DNA of 64,000 nt from Verrucomicrobiaceae bacterium (GCA_027487315.1 JAIYDW010000100.1:1-64000); one strand, 5' to 3'. Positions 50,806 to 59,474 are shown, counted from the stretch's first letter. Notes: a model not told the origin generated them from the sequence alone. A program made the numbers and translations.

Positions 50806-52284
50806 TCACTCACCCAAAAACGCATCCTGCGGAATGTTATAAGTTTTCATGATCCGTGGATGAGCCTCCTCCGCCAAATCCCGCCGTAGTACCAAAGGCC
50901 GATTCACCTCCATCAGCTTCACCACCACAAAAGGCTCATCCCCATTCTTCTTAGCCAGCGCCGCCTTCACATCCGCCAGTCGCGTGATCTTCACCCCATT
51001 GATCTCCTCCACCACCCCGTGCGCATACGGCGTCAAAAACGTGTTCACCTCATCCGGCAGCACCTGAGTCAAAATCACCGGCTCCGGCTTCTCCACATAC
51101 AGCTTGTCCCCCAAAAAGTTATCGAACAGATAATTCACCAGCGGATCCTGAATGCTGTGCGCATCCATCAAATTGCGCTCCAACGGCTGAAACACCAACC
51201 CCGCATACACCAGATAGCGCGGCCGCTCATCATAGAGATTCCCCAACCTCACATACGGCTCAAACCGCGCCAGCTTCACCGTCTCCTTCATCTTCTTCCC
51301 GTCCCGCAAAAACTCGATCTCAATCGAGTCCCCCGCAAACTTCCGCTCCACCACCTCATTCATGTTCACCAGCTCGTCATCCAGCTTGATCAAGCCATTG
51401 TTAAACACCGGACTCCCGTCCATCGCCACAATCACATCCCCCGTCTTGAGCACCTTGCCACCGCTCCCAGCCGGCTCCGCACTCCCCACCATCACCCCAA
51501 TCCCGTCTTCACCCAACCCCAGCGCCTTCCGCTGCGCCGGATTCTCAATCGGAAAATCACTGATCGCCAAATCCACGTAGTGATCATATTTCCCGTCCTC
51601 CACATCCTTCAAAAACCGCTGAATCACCGGCACCGGAATCATGTACCCCACATTCTGCGCCACATTCCCGCTGTAACCCTGGAACGCCACCCCCACCACC
51701 TTGCCGTCCTGAATCACCGGCCCGCCCGAGTTCCCCGGATTGATCGCCGCATCCACCTGGATCGACAAATGACTGTCCACCCCGCTGTGACTGTATTGGC
51801 GAAAATCAATCCGGCTCACCACCCCACGCGTCACCGAAATCCGATCCCCGCCAATCGGATACCCCACCGCAATCACCTCCGTATTCAGCTTCGGAATCCC
51901 CCCCAGCTGCATCGGCTTCAAATGCTCGAAATGCTTCCCATCCACCGCCTCCAGGATCGCCAAATCACAATCATGCGCAATGAACACAATCCGCGCCGGA
52001 TGCGGCTCCGGATCATTCGATGACCGAATCACCAGCTTCGTCGCATTGCTCACCACATGCGCATTCGTCAAAAACCGATTCTTCCCAATCAAAAACCCCG
52101 TCCCCGATCCCCCCGTCGGCCGCCCCCCATTCCACGGCTCCCGATAATCCGGCACCTGCATCGAAGCATCAATATTCACCACCCCATCCCAAACCGAGGA
52201 GGAAAGATCAATCGGTTGCGCCATCCCCGCCCAAGGCAAAGAGACAGCCATCAACACCGCAGCAGAAACAGAGGCAAATTTCAT
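50806..52284 (-). CDS. HtrA/DegP-like periplasmic serine protease with PDZ domains
   Basis: About 492 residues from ATG 52284, which starts the signal peptide MKFASVSAAVLMAVSLPWAGMAQ. The frame extends 20 codons upstream. The catalytic triad is intact: His76 in LTNAHVVS, Asp107 in HDCDLAIL and Ser186 in NPGNSGGPVI. A PDZ domain follows (about 215-340), then a conserved region shared with the downstream paralogue (YAHGVVEEINGVKITRLADVKAALAKK). Expected role: periplasmic protein quality control. It lies 40 bp upstream of the pseudoprotease and is probably co-transcribed with it. Confidence 0.9.
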   Translation of the reverse strand: MKFASVSAAVLMAVSLPWAGMAQPIDLSSSVWDGVVNIDASMQVPDYREPWNGGRPTGGSGTGFLIGKNRFLTNAHVVSNATKLVIRSSNDPEPHPARIVFIAHDCDLAILEAVDGKHFEHLKPMQLGGIPKLNTEVIAVGYPIGGDRISVTRGVVSRIDFRQYSHSGVDSHLSIQVDAAINPGNSGGPVIQDGKVVGVAFQGYSGNVAQNVGYMIPVPVIQRFLKDVEDGKYDHYVDLAISDFPIENPAQRKALGLGEDGIGVMVGSAEPAGSGGKVLKTGDVIVAMDGSPVFNNGLIKLDDELVNMNEVVERKFAGDSIEIEFLRDGKKMKETVKLARFEPYVRLGNLYDERPRYLVYAGLVFQPLERNLMDAHSIQDPLVNYLFDNFLGDKLYVEKPEPVILTQVLPDEVNTFLTPYAHGVVEEINGVKITRLADVKAALAKKNGDEPFVVVKLMEVNRPLVLRRDLAEEAHPRIMKTYNIPQDAFLGE

Positions 52285-52464
52285 AATCAGGAATAAAACG
52301 CGCAAAAGCAGACAAAAGATCAAGGTTCCACCCTCGCAGGTCAATCCCCAACATCACCCACCCCCACAACCCAACGCCACAGCTCGCTCATTTGGTGCCC
52401 TCATCAGACAATGCCCCCACCCACCCTTGCAAACGCCCCCAAATCGCGCACCCTTCCCCCCCGC

Positions 52465-53250
52465 ATGCCCTCCCCCATCCCCAGCGAAGTCATCCTCGAA
52501 GCCCGCGACCTCACCCGCGAGTTCGACGGCGTCAAAGCCTTGGACAAATTCAGCCTCAAGCTCCACCGCGGCCAGGTCCTCGGCCTGCTCGGTGCCAACG
52601 GCGCCGGCAAGACCACCGCCATGAACTGCATGCTCGGCCTCACCCTCCCCACCTCCGGCGGGCTCTACGCCTTCGGCAAAGAACTGCAATCCCACCGCAT
52701 CGAAATCCTCCGCCGCGCCAACTTCTCCTCCGCCTACACCGCCCTCCCCGCCAACCTCCTCGTCTGGCAGAACCTCCTCGTCTTCGCCAAAATCTACCGC
52801 GTCCCCAAACCCAAGGAACGCATCGCCGAACTCCTCGAAATGATGGAGATCACCCACCTCCACAAGCGCGTCACCGGCCAGCTCTCCGCTGGCGAATCCA
52901 CCCGCGTCAACCTCTGCAAGGCCCTCCTCAACAAACCCGAACTCCTCCTGCTTGACGAACCCACCGCCAGTCTCGATCCCGACATCGCCGACAAAGTCCG
53001 CAAAATCGTCCTCCGCATCCGTTCCGAACTCAACTGCGGCATCCTCTACACCTCTCACAACATGAAAGACATCGAGGAAGTCTGCGACCACCTCATGTTC
53101 CTCCACAAAGGCAAAGTCGTCATGGAAGGCACCCCCAAAGACATCGTCGAACGCTCCTCCAGCTCCACCCTCGAAGACGTCTTCATCAAAATCGCCCGCG
53201 ACGGCGAAATCGTCGACGAAACTGCCAAAAAAGAGGAGGTCGCACCATGA
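52465..53250 (+). CDS. ABC transporter ATP-binding protein
   Basis: About 261 residues from Met at 52465; an upstream start at 52411 adds an unconserved leader. Walker A GANGAGKTT, a signature LSAGES (an unusual variant of LSGGQ), Walker B LLLLDEPTASLDPD and the switch histidine in TSHNM are present. Together with the overlapping ABC-2 permease it forms an exporter of the lipo-oligosaccharide/drug type (NodI/NodJ-like layout). Substrate unknown. Confidence 0.9.
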   Translation: MPSPIPSEVILEARDLTREFDGVKALDKFSLKLHRGQVLGLLGANGAGKTTAMNCMLGLTLPTSGGLYAFGKELQSHRIEILRRANFSSAYTALPANLLVWQNLLVFAKIYRVPKPKERIAELLEMMEITHLHKRVTGQLSAGESTRVNLCKALLNKPELLLLDEPTASLDPDIADKVRKIVLRIRSELNCGILYTSHNMKDIEEVCDHLMFLHKGKVVMEGTPKDIVERSSSSTLEDVFIKIARDGEIVDETAKKEEVAP

Positions 53251-54047
53251 GCCTTCACGTCATCCAAGCCCTCGTCCTCCGCTACCTCTTCCTCTACACC
53301 CGCTCCCCCATGCGGCTCATCGAGCTCATCTTCTGGCCTGTCGTCGAACTCGTCATCTGGGGCTATTTGACCCTCTTCATCCAGGAAAACACCACTGGCG
53401 ACTTCCCCCGCATCATCGTCTTCCTCCTCGGCGCCATGATCCTCTGGGACGTCATCTTCCGCGCCCAGCAAGGCGTCGCCATCTCCTTCCTGGAAGACGT
53501 CTGGACCCGCAACCTCCTCAACGTCTTCGTCGCCCCGGTCCGCACCGTCGAATACCTCGCCGCCACCTTCTGCGTCGGCTTCCTCCGCATCCTCGTCACC
53601 GTCACCGTGCTCGGCCTCGTCGCCGGCCTCATGTATGCCTTCAACATCTTCACCCTTGGCTGGGCCCTCCTCCCGTTCTTCATGAACCTCATGGTCAGCG
53701 GCTGGGCCCTCGGCATGATCTCCACCGCCCTCATCCTCCGTTGGGGCCAGGCCGCCGAAAGCCTCGCCTGGGCTGTCCCCTTCTTCATCCAGCCCTTCAT
53801 CGCCGTCTTCTACCCCGTCAGCGCCATCAAACCCGAATGGGTCCAAACCATCTCCTGGGCCCTCCCTCCCACCCACGTCTTCGAAGGCATGCGCGAAGTC
53901 CTGAAAACCGGCGTCTTCGCCTGGGACAAGTTCTTCTGGGCCGCCGGCCTCAACATCATCTTTCTCACGGCCGCTGGCATGGTCTTCTTCTACATGCTCA
54001 CCCTCACCCGCCGCCGCGGCCTCCTCACCAAATTTGCCACCCAGTAG
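53247..54047 (+). CDS. ABC-2 type transporter permease
   Basis: 266 residues with six hydrophobic segments (such as WPVVELVIWGYLTLFI, IIVFLLGAMILWDVIF, FLRILVTVTVLGLVAGLMYAF). These fit the ABC-2 permease family that works with the preceding ATPase. It overlaps it by 4 bp (53247-53250). Export of a polysaccharide, lipid or drug is likely; the direction is inferred from the family. A palindrome overlaps its stop codon. Confidence 0.88.
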   Translation: MSLHVIQALVLRYLFLYTRSPMRLIELIFWPVVELVIWGYLTLFIQENTTGDFPRIIVFLLGAMILWDVIFRAQQGVAISFLEDVWTRNLLNVFVAPVRTVEYLAATFCVGFLRILVTVTVLGLVAGLMYAFNIFTLGWALLPFFMNLMVSGWALGMISTALILRWGQAAESLAWAVPFFIQPFIAVFYPVSAIKPEWVQTISWALPPTHVFEGMREVLKTGVFAWDKFFWAAGLNIIFLTAAGMVFFYMLTLTRRRGLLTKFATQ

Positions 54048-54066
54048 AGCATTTTAAACTGCTCTA
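54045..54066. promoter_or_regulatory. 22-bp palindrome at the end of the ABC permease gene
   Basis: TAGAGCA (54045-54051) and TGCTCTA (54060-54066) flank TTTTAAAC; only one pair in the 11-bp arms mismatches. It starts at the permease stop codon and lies about 18 bp before the TTGACA hexamer (54084-54089) that is the likely -35 of the next toxin-antitoxin operon. It may be a terminator without a T-run or an operator for the antitoxin. Confidence 0.5.
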
Positions 54067-54118
54067 GCCCGCCGCAGCCTCGGTTGACAGAGTCCGACCG
54101 CTAAAGCACCTTGGCCAA

Positions 54119-54346
54119 ATGAGCACCGCCACGGTTGACGATCTCCACACCCACTTCGACGAGCTGTCCGCCAAGCTCGCCGCTGGAGAGATCATCCACC
54201 TCTGGCAAAACGGTAAACCCTGGGCCAAACTCGTCCCCGAAACCGCCCCAACCAGCCCGACTCTCCTCGGTGCCGCCCAGGGATTGGCCCAATTTGAGGA
54301 AGATTTTGACGAACCCTTGGACCTCGCTTGGGACGCCTGCAAGTGA
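54119..54346 (+). CDS. Phd-like antitoxin, second toxin-antitoxin module
   Basis: 75 residues. MSTATVDDLHTHFDELSAKLAAGEIIHLWQNGKPWAKLVP is a Phd/YefM-type N-terminal DNA-binding fold, and the acidic end (FEEDFDEPLDLAWDACK) would bind the toxin. Its stop overlaps the GTG start of the PIN-domain gene. It differs in sequence from the antitoxin at 7760-8020, so the two modules are unrelated copies of the same type. Confidence 0.82.
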   Translation: MSTATVDDLHTHFDELSAKLAAGEIIHLWQNGKPWAKLVPETAPTSPTLLGAAQGLAQFEEDFDEPLDLAWDACK

Positions 54347-54753
54347 GCCTCCTCCTCGACACCAACGCTTGGCTCTACTCAGTGGATCGCCCCAGTGCTC
54401 TCCCTGACGCCATTCGCGACGCCATCTCGACTCACAACGTCGTCTACCTCAGCTCCATCAGCCTCTGGGAGATCGCCAAAAAACATCAGCTGGGCAAACT
54501 GCGCCTCTCCGTGCCCATTGCCGATTGGATCCAACACGCCCTGCCATCCTCGATCGAGATCCTCCCCCTCTCTCCCGAAATCATCCTAGAGGCCACTTCC
54601 TTGCCTGACTTCCCGAATCGTGATCCCGCGGATGAACTCATCGTCGCGACAGCACGAATCCAAGGTTTGACATTGCTTACCTGTGACAAACTGCTACGCG
54701 ATTACCCGCACGCTCCCATCACCTACTTCAGGCCAAAAGACCGCCTCGCGTGA
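54343..54753 (+). CDS. VapC-type PIN-domain toxin, second module
   Basis: 136 residues starting at GTG 54343, which overlaps the antitoxin stop (GTGA). LLLDTNAWLYSV gives the first Asp, ISLWEIAKKHQLGKL a Glu, and NRDPADELIVATARIQGLTLLTCDKLL the remaining acidic residues of the PIN domain. It belongs to the subgroup with the conserved SLWEIAIKxxLGKL segment. Its stop overlaps a possible GTG start of the downstream Sua5/TsaC gene. The expected target is structured RNA. Confidence 0.88.
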   Translation: MSLLLDTNAWLYSVDRPSALPDAIRDAISTHNVVYLSSISLWEIAKKHQLGKLRLSVPIADWIQHALPSSIEILPLSPEIILEATSLPDFPNRDPADELIVATARIQGLTLLTCDKLLRDYPHAPITYFRPKDRLA

Positions 54754-54767
54754 ACCCCTCATTACCC

Positions 54768-55805
54768 ATGGAAACCCGCGTCATCACCCCCGAATTCGTC
54801 CCCCACCCGGACACCAAAGAAGCCGTCTCCGAATCCATCCGGCTCCTCCAGGCAGGTGAAGTCGTCGCCCTGCCCACCGAAACCGTCTACGGCCTCGCCG
54901 CCGACGCCCTCAACCCAACCGCCGTCGCCAAAATCTTCGAAGCCAAAGAACGCCCCACCTTCGATCCCCTCATCGTCCATCTCCCGCACAAAAAAGACCT
55001 CGCCATGGTCGCTGACGTCCCCGCTGACATCAACGCCGTCCTCCAAAAAATCACGGACCGCTTCTGGCCCGGTCCCCTCACCATCATCCTCCCCAAAAAA
55101 GACATCGTCCCCGACCTCGTCACCGCCGGCCTCCCCACCGTCGCCGTCCGCGTCAGCGCCAATTCCCTCTTCAAAAAAGTCGCCCAAGGCCTCGGACGCC
55201 CCATCGCCGCCCCCAGCGCCAACCGCTTCGGCAGCATCAGCCCCACCTCCGCCGCCGCCGTCCAGGCCGAACTCGACGGCCGCATCCCCCTCATCATCGA
55301 CGCCGGTGCCACCATGCACGGCCTCGAATCCACCATCATCAAAATCGAACCCGGCTCCCCCAAAGCCACCATCACCATCCTCCGCCCCGGACCCGTCACC
55401 GCCGAAGACCTCAAACTCTACGGCAAGGTGAAGACCCTCACCCGCAGTGTCGTCGACGAAGCCACCGAAGCCCCCGGCCAACTCGCCTCCCACTACGCCC
55501 CCAAGACCCCCCTCCGCCTCTTCGAATCTCCCTCCGACTTCATCCCGGATCCCAACAAACGCTACGCCCTCATGAGCTACCGTGGCGAAGCCAAAGACGG
55601 CTACATCAACCTCACCGACTGGGTCGAAGTCATGATGCTCAGCCCCGGCAAAGGCAAACTCCCCGAAGCCGCCGTCCGCTTCTTCTACATCCTCCGCGCC
55701 CTCGATAGCCTCGGCGTCGACGAAATCATCGCCGAACCCCTCGCCGAACACGGCGTCGGCGTCGCCATGATGGACCGCCTCCGCCGCGCCGCCGTGAAGT
55801 TTTAA
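54768..55805 (+). CDS. sua5: L-threonylcarbamoyladenylate synthase, Sua5 (two-domain) type
   Basis: About 345 residues: the YrdC/TsaC domain (VVALPTETVYGLAADALNPTAVAKIFEAKERP... WPGPLTIIL) plus the C-terminal Sua5 domain (PGQLASHYAPKTPLRLF). It makes threonylcarbamoyl-AMP from threonine, bicarbonate and ATP, the first step of t6A37 tRNA modification. The ATG at 54768 opens METRVITPEF; GTG at 54750 would overlap the vapC stop. It is thus placed in the same transcription unit as the toxin-antitoxin pair. Confidence 0.92.
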   Translation: METRVITPEFVPHPDTKEAVSESIRLLQAGEVVALPTETVYGLAADALNPTAVAKIFEAKERPTFDPLIVHLPHKKDLAMVADVPADINAVLQKITDRFWPGPLTIILPKKDIVPDLVTAGLPTVAVRVSANSLFKKVAQGLGRPIAAPSANRFGSISPTSAAAVQAELDGRIPLIIDAGATMHGLESTIIKIEPGSPKATITILRPGPVTAEDLKLYGKVKTLTRSVVDEATEAPGQLASHYAPKTPLRLFESPSDFIPDPNKRYALMSYRGEAKDGYINLTDWVEVMMLSPGKGKLPEAAVRFFYILRALDSLGVDEIIAEPLAEHGVGVAMMDRLRRAAVKF

Positions 55806-55812
55806 ACTCACA

Positions 55813-56565
55813 GTGATTGCCGAACTCCCCCTTGAGTCGATGCCTAAACACTCCAGGAACGCTCACCAAACCAACCCGAAGGTGGGGCAAGCATCTTGCT
55901 TGCCCTCCCAAACCGCCTCCACCAGCATCACGTCACCCTCGTTCTACGACAACCTCCACTACTTCGACCCGCGCGCCAATTTCGAGAATGAAATCCGGAA
56001 TCTCCCCCATTGGCGACAGCCCGGCGTGACTTACTTTGTCACCTTCCGTCTCGCCGACGCTTTGCCTCAGGCAAAACTCCACCAATGGCGCGAGGAACGC
56101 CGAGCCTTCCTCGAAGAGAACCCCGAACCCTGGTCAGAAATGACACGAGCCGAATGGTTTTCCCTCTTTCCAGATCGTTTACAGACGTGGCTAGACAAGG
56201 GTTATGGCGAGTGCTGGTTGCAACAACCCGAGCTCGGTAAAGTCGTGGACCAAGCTTTGCGCTACTTTGATGGGGATCGCTACGACCTGCTCGCGCATGT
56301 CGTCATGCCCAACCACGTTCATGCGCTTCTCACCCCCAGAGCAGACCATCGCCTGGATAGGATCCTGCACTCCTGGAAATCCTTCACCGCCAAAGCCATC
56401 AATCAAACGCTGGATCGAACGGGTGAAGTCTGGCAACACGAAAGCTACGACCACATTCTCCGCACTCCAGATGCCGCCTGGGCGGTAGCACGCTACATCA
56501 AAGAGAATCCCGCCAAAGCCGGAATTCAAACACCCTTCATCTCAAGCCGTGTCCCCAAAACCTGA
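55813..56565 (+). CDS. REP-associated tyrosine transposase (RAYT, Y1/IS200-like)
   Basis: 250 residues in the longest frame. The HUH nuclease motif is HVH in MPNHVHALL (about 168-170) and the catalytic tyrosine is Tyr212 in ESYDHILR, with NLPHWRQPGVTYFVTFRLADALPQ as the family N-terminus. RAYTs are single-copy domesticated IS200-like enzymes that act on REP palindromes. A REP-like palindrome lies inside the first 30 codons and a second just downstream, so the true start is uncertain. No intact terminal ends of an insertion sequence are seen. Confidence 0.88.
   Translation: MIAELPLESMPKHSRNAHQTNPKVGQASCLPSQTASTSITSPSFYDNLHYFDPRANFENEIRNLPHWRQPGVTYFVTFRLADALPQAKLHQWREERRAFLEENPEPWSEMTRAEWFSLFPDRLQTWLDKGYGECWLQQPELGKVVDQALRYFDGDRYDLLAHVVMPNHVHALLTPRADHRLDRILHSWKSFTAKAINQTLDRTGEVWQHESYDHILRTPDAAWAVARYIKENPAKAGIQTPFISSRVPKT
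55879..55904 (+). repeat. REP-like palindrome, copy 1
   Basis: A 26-bp sequence containing GGCAAGCA-TCT-TGCTTGCC, an 8-bp hairpin preceded at its foot by GTGG, the tetranucleotide type recognised by RAYT enzymes. It is repeated without change at 56573-56598. It lies in the 5' part of the RAYT gene, where its translation is KVGQASCLP. Confidence 0.9.
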
Positions 56566-58303
56566 TCCCGACAAGGTGGGGCAAGCATCTTGCTTGCCAC
56601 CCGAAGAACCCTCCCAAAGTGCAACTCCAACGGTTGCACCACTTCCCCACACCCCCGAATCCGGACCCCGCGCCAAAACCACCGGCCTCGTCTCCATCGC
56701 CATCCTCTGCAGCCGCATCCTCGGCCTCATCCGCGACCAGGTCCTCACCGGCATGTTCGGCACCTTCTTCAACGGCCTCTTCACCGCCGCCTTCCGCACC
56801 CCCAACATGCTGCGCGACCTCTTCGCCGAGGGCGCCCTCTCCACCGCCTTCGTCACCACCTTCTCCAAAAAGATGAAGACCGAGAGCGACGAAGCCGCCT
56901 GGATCCTCGCGCGCAAGATGCTCACCCTCTCCCTCTGCTTCATGACCATCGTCGCCGCCGCCGGCGTCGCCCTCGCCCCCTACATCGTCCGCCTCCTCAA
57001 CGTCGGCTGGGTCATGAAACAGGCCGAAGGCAATCTCCTCCCCGAAGGCTGGACCCTCGAACGCGCCACCGAACTCACCATCCACCTCTCCCAGGTGATG
57101 TATCCCTTCATCGCCATCGTCTCCATCACTGCCCTCGTCATGGGCATGCTCAACTCCAAAAAAGTCTTCTTCATCCCCGCCGTCGCCTCCGCCTTCTTCA
57201 ACCTCGGCTGCATCTTCGGCGGCCTGCTCGCCGCCTGGATCATCGACCCCATCTTTCGCGAAACCGGAAAAGTCACCGAAACCAGCCTCACCGGATTCGC
57301 CATCGGCACCCTCATCGGCGGCATATTGCAGCTCGCCGTACAAATCCCTTCCCTCCGCAAAGTCGGCTTCACATTCGGCCTCGACTTCAAATGGAAAGAC
57401 CAGGGCGTCCGCGATGTCCTCCACCTCATGTGGCCCTCCGTCATCGCCGCCAGCGGTACCCAGGTCGCCGTCTTCCTCAACTCCATCTTTGCCTCCTTCA
57501 CCCCAGGCCAAGGCAGCAACCTCAGTTGGCTCGGCATCGCCCAGAGATTGCAGCAACTCCCCCTAGGCCTCTTCGGCGTCGCCGTCGCCACCGTCACCCT
57601 CCCCATGCTGTCTCGCCTCGCCACCGATGGCATGAGCCCCGCCTTCCGCACCGCCCTCTCGAAAGGCCTCCGCCTCGTCCTCTTCCTCACCGTCCCCTCC
57701 GCCGTCGGCATGGCCGTGCTCGGCCACGAGATTGTGAGCCTCATCTTCGAACGCGGCAAATTCACCGCCCACGATGTCACTCAAACCGTCGGCCCCCTTC
57801 AAGCCGCCGCCTTCGGCCTCGTCTTCTACGCCTGCATCAAAGTCGTCCAACCCGCCTTCTACACCATTGGCCGCCGCTTCATCCCAATGACCGTCAGCCT
57901 CGGCGTCATCGTCTTCACCGCCACCATGAACTCCATCACGGTCTTTGTCCTCGAATGGGGTCACACCGCCCTCGCCTGGGCCACCGCCCTCGGCCTCATG
58001 CTGAACTTCACGGCGCTCTACCTCTGCATGCGAAAATTCGCCAACGGCATGGAAACCCGCTCCCTCGCCCGCGCCCTCATCAAACTCGCCCTCGCCGTCA
58101 CCACCATGGCCGCCATCTGCCTCGCCGCCAAAGCCACCCTCCTCGCCCCCTGGTCCACCTACAGCCTCTCATCGAAGCTCCTCACCCTCGGCACCACCAT
58201 CACCGCCGCCGCCATCGCCTACTTCACCGCCACCCACCTCCTCAAAGTCGAAGAAGCCCGCGAATTCCTCAGCATCCTCACCCGCCGCTTGGGTAAAAAA
58301 TAA
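56549..58303 (+). CDS. murJ: Lipid II flippase MurJ
   Basis: About 584 residues from GTG 56549, with an extended unconserved N-terminus. The recognisable protein begins near TTGLVSIAILCSRILGLIRDQVLTGMFG (residue about 48), the first of about 14 membrane helices of the MVF/MurJ family. FRTPNMLRDLFAEGALSTAFV and the later AWATALGLMLNFTALYL are typical. It moves lipid II across the membrane for peptidoglycan synthesis. The first codons overlap the RAYT stop, and a REP palindrome translates in-frame as KVGQASCLP, so translation may really start later (GTG 56576 or TTG 56594). Confidence 0.93.
   Translation: MSPKPDPDKVGQASCLPPEEPSQSATPTVAPLPHTPESGPRAKTTGLVSIAILCSRILGLIRDQVLTGMFGTFFNGLFTAAFRTPNMLRDLFAEGALSTAFVTTFSKKMKTESDEAAWILARKMLTLSLCFMTIVAAAGVALAPYIVRLLNVGWVMKQAEGNLLPEGWTLERATELTIHLSQVMYPFIAIVSITALVMGMLNSKKVFFIPAVASAFFNLGCIFGGLLAAWIIDPIFRETGKVTETSLTGFAIGTLIGGILQLAVQIPSLRKVGFTFGLDFKWKDQGVRDVLHLMWPSVIAASGTQVAVFLNSIFASFTPGQGSNLSWLGIAQRLQQLPLGLFGVAVATVTLPMLSRLATDGMSPAFRTALSKGLRLVLFLTVPSAVGMAVLGHEIVSLIFERGKFTAHDVTQTVGPLQAAAFGLVFYACIKVVQPAFYTIGRRFIPMTVSLGVIVFTATMNSITVFVLEWGHTALAWATALGLMLNFTALYLCMRKFANGMETRSLARALIKLALAVTTMAAICLAAKATLLAPWSTYSLSSKLLTLGTTITAAAIAYFTATHLLKVEEAREFLSILTRRLGKK
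56573..56602 (+). repeat. REP-like palindrome, copy 2
   Basis: Identical for 26 bases to copy 1 and extended to CCACCC, so GGT at the foot can pair with ACC on the far side of the hairpin. It lies directly after the RAYT stop and inside the 5' end of the murJ frame. Together the two copies bracket the transposase gene. Confidence 0.9.
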
Positions 58304-58304
58304 A

Positions 58305-59417
58305 TCACCGGTCTCTCAACCGCCACGCCTCCCTCAAAAACCACCCCGCCCAAACCCCGCTCCCCAGCCCCACCAATCCGTAAACCCCGAGAGCCGCCCA
58401 AAACGAAACCGGCTCCTCCCCCCGCGTCAACACCCGTCGATGCGAAGCATGCTTGGAAGGCATCTTGGTTTCACCCTGGCTGATCCCCTGGGCCACCATC
58501 CAGCCCATCCCACCCGACACACCAATCAAAATCAAAATCACAGCTGCCATCGCCGCCCATTGCTTCCAAGTCACCTTCTCCCTCCCCACATGCGCCTCGA
58601 CAACAGACGGTCCAGTCACCACCGGCCCGCTCGCGCTACCCCACGTCTGATACTCATAATCCGGCTCCCGAAACACACTCTTCACACGCGCCACGATCTC
58701 ATCCCGCCGCTCCCGCGCCCATTCCGGATACCCCCGCCACACCTCCTCCGAGGCAAAATAAATCACATGATGCGCCCGACCCATCAGCATCTCACCATCC
58801 ATCTCCAAGCGCTGCCACACGCCCCCGATCTTCTCCTCGTAATACATCTGATCACGCCCCCGATGCCCCACCCGCCAACCTCGCGCCTCCTCTCCTGAAG
58901 TCGCCTCACTCAAAGGAGCCATCGTCGGCAAAGCCGGCGGCCGCGTCACTTCAAACTCCGCCCTCACACGTCCCGAAACAAGCCAACCCACCAGCCCCGC
59001 ACAAACCAACCCCATCGGAACCGCATACGGACTGACCTCCGATCCCATCTCCGTCACCTTCACCCCGCTCTCCGTAGTATAGACCTTCGTCTCGCGCGGC
59101 CCTTTCATCACCGCCCACCCTCGATCCATCCCCGCCATCACGAGCAAACCGATCGTCACAATCAGCGCCCACCGCCAGCGCTTAAACAAACCCCATCCAG
59201 TCACCATCACCAACGCCGGCCCCAAAACCACCACGCACGATTCCCAAAAGTCCGCGTTCGCCGTGCCATAACTTTTCGCCAGAAACATCAGCGCCGTAAT
59301 GACACTGATCGGCATCCCAACCATCCCAATCAACATCATCCCCCACGCAAGCAACGTCACAAGGATCGAACGCCTTCGCGTCTTATGTTGAGGTGGGGGA
59401 ACCGTTTCCATCCCCAC
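58305..59417 (-). CDS. Membrane protein of unknown function
   Basis: 370 residues (a start at Met3, 59411, is equally likely). At least four helices are visible: SILVTLLAWGMMLIGMVGMPISVITALMFL, SCVVVLGPALVMVTGWGLF, MAAVILILIGVSGGMGWMVA and FWAALGVYGLVGLGSGVWAGWFL. A soluble middle part (about 165-290) includes YYEEKIGGVWQRLEMDGEMLMGRAHHVIYF. No family is recognised. Immediately convergent with murJ (adjacent stops). Confidence 0.6.
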   Translation of the reverse strand: MGMETVPPPQHKTRRRSILVTLLAWGMMLIGMVGMPISVITALMFLAKSYGTANADFWESCVVVLGPALVMVTGWGLFKRWRWALIVTIGLLVMAGMDRGWAVMKGPRETKVYTTESGVKVTEMGSEVSPYAVPMGLVCAGLVGWLVSGRVRAEFEVTRPPALPTMAPLSEATSGEEARGWRVGHRGRDQMYYEEKIGGVWQRLEMDGEMLMGRAHHVIYFASEEVWRGYPEWARERRDEIVARVKSVFREPDYEYQTWGSASGPVVTGPSVVEAHVGREKVTWKQWAAMAAVILILIGVSGGMGWMVAQGISQGETKMPSKHASHRRVLTRGEEPVSFWAALGVYGLVGLGSGVWAGWFLREAWRLRDR

Positions 59418-59474
59418 CCCTAACGCAATCCACCTCCACTGCCAATCCGACCAAAGTCCTACCCGATCACCTCC

